Assembly: GCF_003412455.1 (NCBI RefSeq)
Contig: NZ_QTJU01000005.1
Location: 303,605-367,604, forward strand
DNA length: 64,000 nt
Direction: 5' to 3'
Source: Deminuibacter soli
Lineage (GTDB): Bacteria > Bacteroidota > Bacteroidia > Chitinophagales > Chitinophagaceae
Each line of letters opens with the position of its first letter. The first letter of the stretch is position 1. The translations under genes and the position numbers were made by a program. The notes below the pieces were generated by a model. The model had not been told where the DNA came from. It saw only the letters and a program-made list of their open reading frames with translations, and did not search any database. Of the stretch, positions 61,809 through 64,000 are shown piece by piece.

Positions 61809-61976
61809 TCATCCTTTTTTCTTCTTTGTCTTGTGAAATTGAAATCCGTCACATTCAATGATAATTTTTACGCTTGGGTCATTGGGAACCCATATAAAGA
61901 AGTCTGGCCGTATTGCGGTATTATCAATTTTAAGATTTGAAAAAAAGCCTGAAGTGTTATGTGATAAAAGTAAAAC
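61809..61976 (-). pseudogene. PD-(D/E)XK nuclease fragment
   Basis: The minus-strand frame encodes SHNTSGFFSNLKIDNTAIRP then DFFIWVPNDPSVKIIIECDG and FQFHKTKKKKG, closed at both ends by stops. IRPDF...IIIECDGFQFH is the metal-binding core of PD-(D/E)XK (DUF559/VSR-like) endonucleases. Only about 55 residues remain, so it is a dead remnant. Confidence 0.6.
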
Positions 61977-62149
61977 TCAAATATTGTTCAGCAATAGAGT
62001 GGTGGCTAAACTCTTCAACATTTAAACCTTTGAACTGTTAAAACCTTAAGCTGGCTTTTTACAAACTGGTCGATGTGAACAGTCTAATTACCGATACCTG
62101 GCTTATTTATCAGCAGAAATGCTTAAATTGATGATATAAACCTACTATA

Positions 62150-62755
62150 GTGCACAAACAGCTGAAACTGTTTATACTATCTATTTTCCTGCTACCGGGC
62201 CTGTACAAGGCCCAGGCCCAGGTTATAACCAGCCTGGAAGAAGTGCAGCCTTATTTTTATAATCTCCCCCTATCGGCGAGTAAAGAAGCGCTGCTGCAGG
62301 AAGCAAAACGGCAGTTCCCCAACAATACCATCGACAGTTTTAAAATCATCGGCAATTCAAAGGTATATTTTGAAGATACTACGGTGGTGTATGATTATTT
62401 TCATAAACGCCCCATTCGTGCTACGCTGCGTATTTTTCAATACCTGCCCAAGGCCAATGCTTTTCAAAATGATACTGCGCTGCATGTGCAGGTAAGCGCT
62501 TTTTATGGCACCGGCAAAAAGGCCAAGCGGCATATGTACAATACTTACAGTACGCTCCGCGATTTGTTGAATGGGAAGTTTGCACAGCAAAGTTCTGCCT
62601 GCATTTTTGCTGCGCGACAGGTAGGCTCTTTTACTTCTTTCTCTATGCAGGATACGATGCATGCGCCACGTGTGGTTGTGTGCTGGGATAAGGATGGCAG
62701 CCTGCCACTTTGTTTGGCGTCAATCACGTTTATCCAGCCTTCTCAGGAGCGGTGA
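62150..62755 (+). CDS. Exported protein, uncharacterised
   Basis: 201 residues from a GTG start (62150); no ATG serves. Signal peptide LKLFILSIFLLPGLYKAQAQ. Body: SLEEVQPYFYNLPLSASKEALLQEAKRQFPNNT and a beta-rich middle with SKVYFEDTTVVYDYFHKRPIRATLRIFQYLP, ending in a Cys-containing C-terminus. No known family. Probably periplasmic. A 12-bp hairpin at 62861 ends the unit. Confidence 0.65.
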   Translation: MHKQLKLFILSIFLLPGLYKAQAQVITSLEEVQPYFYNLPLSASKEALLQEAKRQFPNNTIDSFKIIGNSKVYFEDTTVVYDYFHKRPIRATLRIFQYLPKANAFQNDTALHVQVSAFYGTGKKAKRHMYNTYSTLRDLLNGKFAQQSSACIFAARQVGSFTSFSMQDTMHAPRVVVCWDKDGSLPLCLASITFIQPSQER

Positions 62756-62782
62756 GTGGTGAGTTGATCTTAGCGAATTTTT

Positions 62783-62828
62783 TAACCGCGGAGGTCGCAG
62801 AGAAAACGCCCGCAGAGGGCACAAAGGA
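62783..62828. repeat. ACCGCAAAG-type intergenic repeat, copy 3
   Basis: AACCGCGGAGGTCGCAGAGA with CGCAGAGGGCACAAAGGA, part of the family at 17471, 41851 and 63603. Confidence 0.6.
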
Positions 62829-62860
62829 TAGCGAATTTATGGCATAAGTATAACGAAAGA

Positions 62861-62893
62861 AAACGCCTCTGCGGTAACCCGGCAGAGGCGTTT
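62861..62893. terminator. Perfect 12-bp hairpin between convergent genes
   Basis: AAACGCCTCTGC (62861-62872) pairs with GCAGAGGCGTTT (62882-62893). It serves the exported-protein gene on the plus strand and, in reverse, the PepSY-like gene. Confidence 0.75.
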
Positions 62894-62945
62894 GTTATAT
62901 ACAATTCTATTGTTTTGCTCGTAGCTCGAAGCTTGCAGCTCGCAG

Positions 62946-63380
62946 CTATTTCCTGAGTTTTTTGAACACTTTCACAGCACCATCCTGGGCTATTTGCAGG
63001 ATGAATTTTTTGGTATCGTTTTCCATAGAAACATAATAGTTGAGGCCGGTGGCGGTGTAGTTCATTTCAATGGCTTCGGTGGCGGTGTAATCCTGGTATT
63101 TTTCTTTGAGGGTGGTTTGTGCTGCTGCAGGTAAATCGGTAAGGTTTACTGCGCGGCTGGTGCCCAGGAAGGTGCCGTCTTCATCATAGAAAGCCTGCAT
63201 GTTCAGGTTGTCAACGGTGAAGCTGATGGTGGTAACCATGCCGTTCATTTTCCAGTTGATGTTGCTGGCTGCCGGCCATGCTTTTTTAAATGAGGTGCTT
63301 ACTTTTTCAGTATTGGTACCAGCAAATGCAGTGGCAGTAAGACTGATAGCGATAACGGCGGCGAGGATAAGCTTTTTCAT
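62946..63380 (-). CDS. Exported PepSY-like protein
   Basis: About 144 residues from ATG 63380 (MKKLILAAVIAISLTATAFA signal peptide). The mature part (TEKVSTSFKKAWPAASNINWKMNGMVTTISFTVDNLNMQAFYDEDGTFLG) and the second repeat (AAAQTTLKEKYQDYTATEAIEMNYTATGLNYYVSMENDTKKFIL) match the two-repeat PepSY-like/beta-lactamase-inhibitor-like fold. Such small periplasmic proteins are abundant in Bacteroidota; role unknown. Single gene. Confidence 0.75.
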   Translation of the reverse strand: MKKLILAAVIAISLTATAFAGTNTEKVSTSFKKAWPAASNINWKMNGMVTTISFTVDNLNMQAFYDEDGTFLGTSRAVNLTDLPAAAQTTLKEKYQDYTATEAIEMNYTATGLNYYVSMENDTKKFILQIAQDGAVKVFKKLRK

Positions 63381-63602
63381 AAACGTAGTTTTTATAATTT
63401 TTTTGTTGTTTGCGTTTGATGTTAGGTATAATGCCAAACCGGTGCCATGTGGTTACGACAGCCGTAACTGATTGATAATTAAGCAAACTTTGAAACGTTA
63501 AAGAAAAGCAGTTGTACGTAAGCGGACAGTTTTCTGTTCACAAGCGGACAGAAGGGTTAAAAGTTTACGTGTTTCAATGTTCAAGGATGGAAGCGAGTGA
63601 AT

Positions 63603-63645
63603 TAACCGCAAAGGCCGCAAAGAAAATACGCAGAGCACGCAAAGA
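63603..63645. repeat. ACCGCAAAG-type intergenic repeat, copy 4
   Basis: ACCGCAAAGGCCGCAAAGAA with CAGAGCACGCAAAG, the last of four copies in the window. Confidence 0.6.
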
Positions 63646-63653
63646 ATGCGCAG

Positions 63654-63714
63654 GTGGGGACACCAGCGCAGGCGGGCGGAGACACAAGCGCATGTGGGAC
63701 ACCAGCGCAAGCTA
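63654..63714. repeat. Three short tandem GGGACACCAGCGCA units
   Basis: Three units of about 20 bases with the shared core G(G/A)GACAC(C/A)A(G)CGCA lie in a row. The core GTGGGGACAC also occurs in the hairpin repeats at 10403 and 41909. Confidence 0.5.
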
Positions 63715-63817
63715 CATAAAATAAAAGCCACGCGGTGCGTAGCTTTTATTTATTCACTATTGACTATTCATTATTCACCAATGGCCCCCACTCACCACTC
63801 ACTACATTCCACAAAAA

Positions 63818-63860
63818 AGAGGCCGTCTCAAAAGTATTTGGGGCGGCTTTTTCAATATTG
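63818..63860. terminator. Hairpin of the GGCCGTCTC family
   Basis: GCCGTCTC pairs (with two G-T pairs) with GGGGCGGC across a TAT-rich loop, with A-run before and T-run after. The sequence resembles the terminator at 53895 and forms a possible 3' end for the partial gene on the right. Confidence 0.5.
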
Positions 63861-63930
63861 GCCGGTATACCACGCTATATAGCGGAGACTTTGATTAAGT
63901 GAGGTAAAATTATAAGATCACAGGATTGTG

Positions 63931-64000
63931 TTAGTAGAAGGGCGTTTGTTTGATTGATTTAGCCTGCTTTTTTAGGCTATTTTCTTTCTTAAGTTGTGTG
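63931..64000 (-). CDS. C-terminal end of a minus-strand gene (partial)
   Basis: The last 22 residues (TQLKKENSLKKQAKSIKQTP plus FY) before TAA 63931-63933 are very basic. The gene continues beyond the window. Basic ends of this sort occur in many DNA-binding and transposase proteins; no identification is possible. Confidence 0.35.
   Translation of the reverse strand, partial: TQLKKENSLKKQAKSIKQTPFY

Noticed and set aside
63560..63730. Region of repeated CGCA-containing units considered as a CRISPR array
   Set aside because: Only three units of about 20 bases without distinct spacers and no cas genes nearby; it is a short tandem repeat.

Overview
The window looks like a chromosomal segment of a Bacteroidota member, most probably in or near the Chitinophagaceae. 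I infer this from three separate SusC/SusD pairs, many lipoproteins with the Bacteroidota-style CKK or CSK start after the lipobox, small Chitinophagaceae-type membrane proteins, and moderate GC content. The genus cannot be fixed from sequence reading alone.

Layout. 0.1-7.3 kb (minus strand): a SusC/SusD operon followed by an arylsulfotransferase-like lipoprotein and a TsdA-like diheme cytochrome c. Upstream of it lies a striking pair of LacI-type operators. 7.6-18.8 kb: mostly housekeeping or uncharacterised single genes (aldo/keto reductase, GT9 glycosyltransferase, PAS histidine kinase, a haem-binding/cytochrome P460 pair, a transglutaminase-like protein, a DUF3179 protein), with intergenic spaces full of family-type repeats. 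19.0-31.9 kb (minus strand): a complete-looking sialic-acid utilisation locus. It holds a GntR/FadR regulator, a surface sialidase, SusC, SusD, N-acetylneuraminate lyase, a fused permuted mutarotase-Na+ symporter, a second sialidase and a second aldolase of the DHDPS family. A 13-bp palindrome precedes both the regulator and the operon. 32.2-36.8 kb: Ada-like regulator/methyltransferase, isochorismatase-family hydrolase, small proteins, tRNA-Lys and an SDR. 36.9-40.7 kb (minus): a metal (probably copper) handling cluster with a HYC/CC/PP-motif protein, two HMA-domain exported proteins and two outer-membrane proteins, one with a Met/His-rich N-terminus. 40.9-48.3 kb (minus): a third SusC/SusD operon with a Gfo/Idh/MocA oxidoreductase and a TIM-barrel isomerase/epimerase. 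48.6-53.7 kb: MacB-type permease, an orphan 394-residue protein and a luciferase-like monooxygenase.

54-62.1 kb is an accessory, partly decayed region. It contains a frameshifted RHS-core protein with a lipoprotein gene behind it, an AT-rich OLD-family ATPase/nuclease next to a broken XRE-type regulator, a HEPN-like remnant, an AT-rich gene abutting the truncated end of another gene, and a fragment of a PD-(D/E)XK nuclease. 62.1-64 kb returns to ordinary genes and repeats, ending in the 3' end of a gene on the minus strand.

How the parts work together. The sialic-acid locus can be read as one pathway: a surface sialidase frees Neu5Ac, SusCD imports it, the second exported sialidase trims oligomers, the mutarotase-symporter speeds anomer conversion and inner-membrane uptake, and NanA cleaves it to ManNAc and pyruvate. 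The first and third SusCD operons share an AAACGTTTGC motif upstream, which points to LacI-family control by a regulator encoded outside the window.
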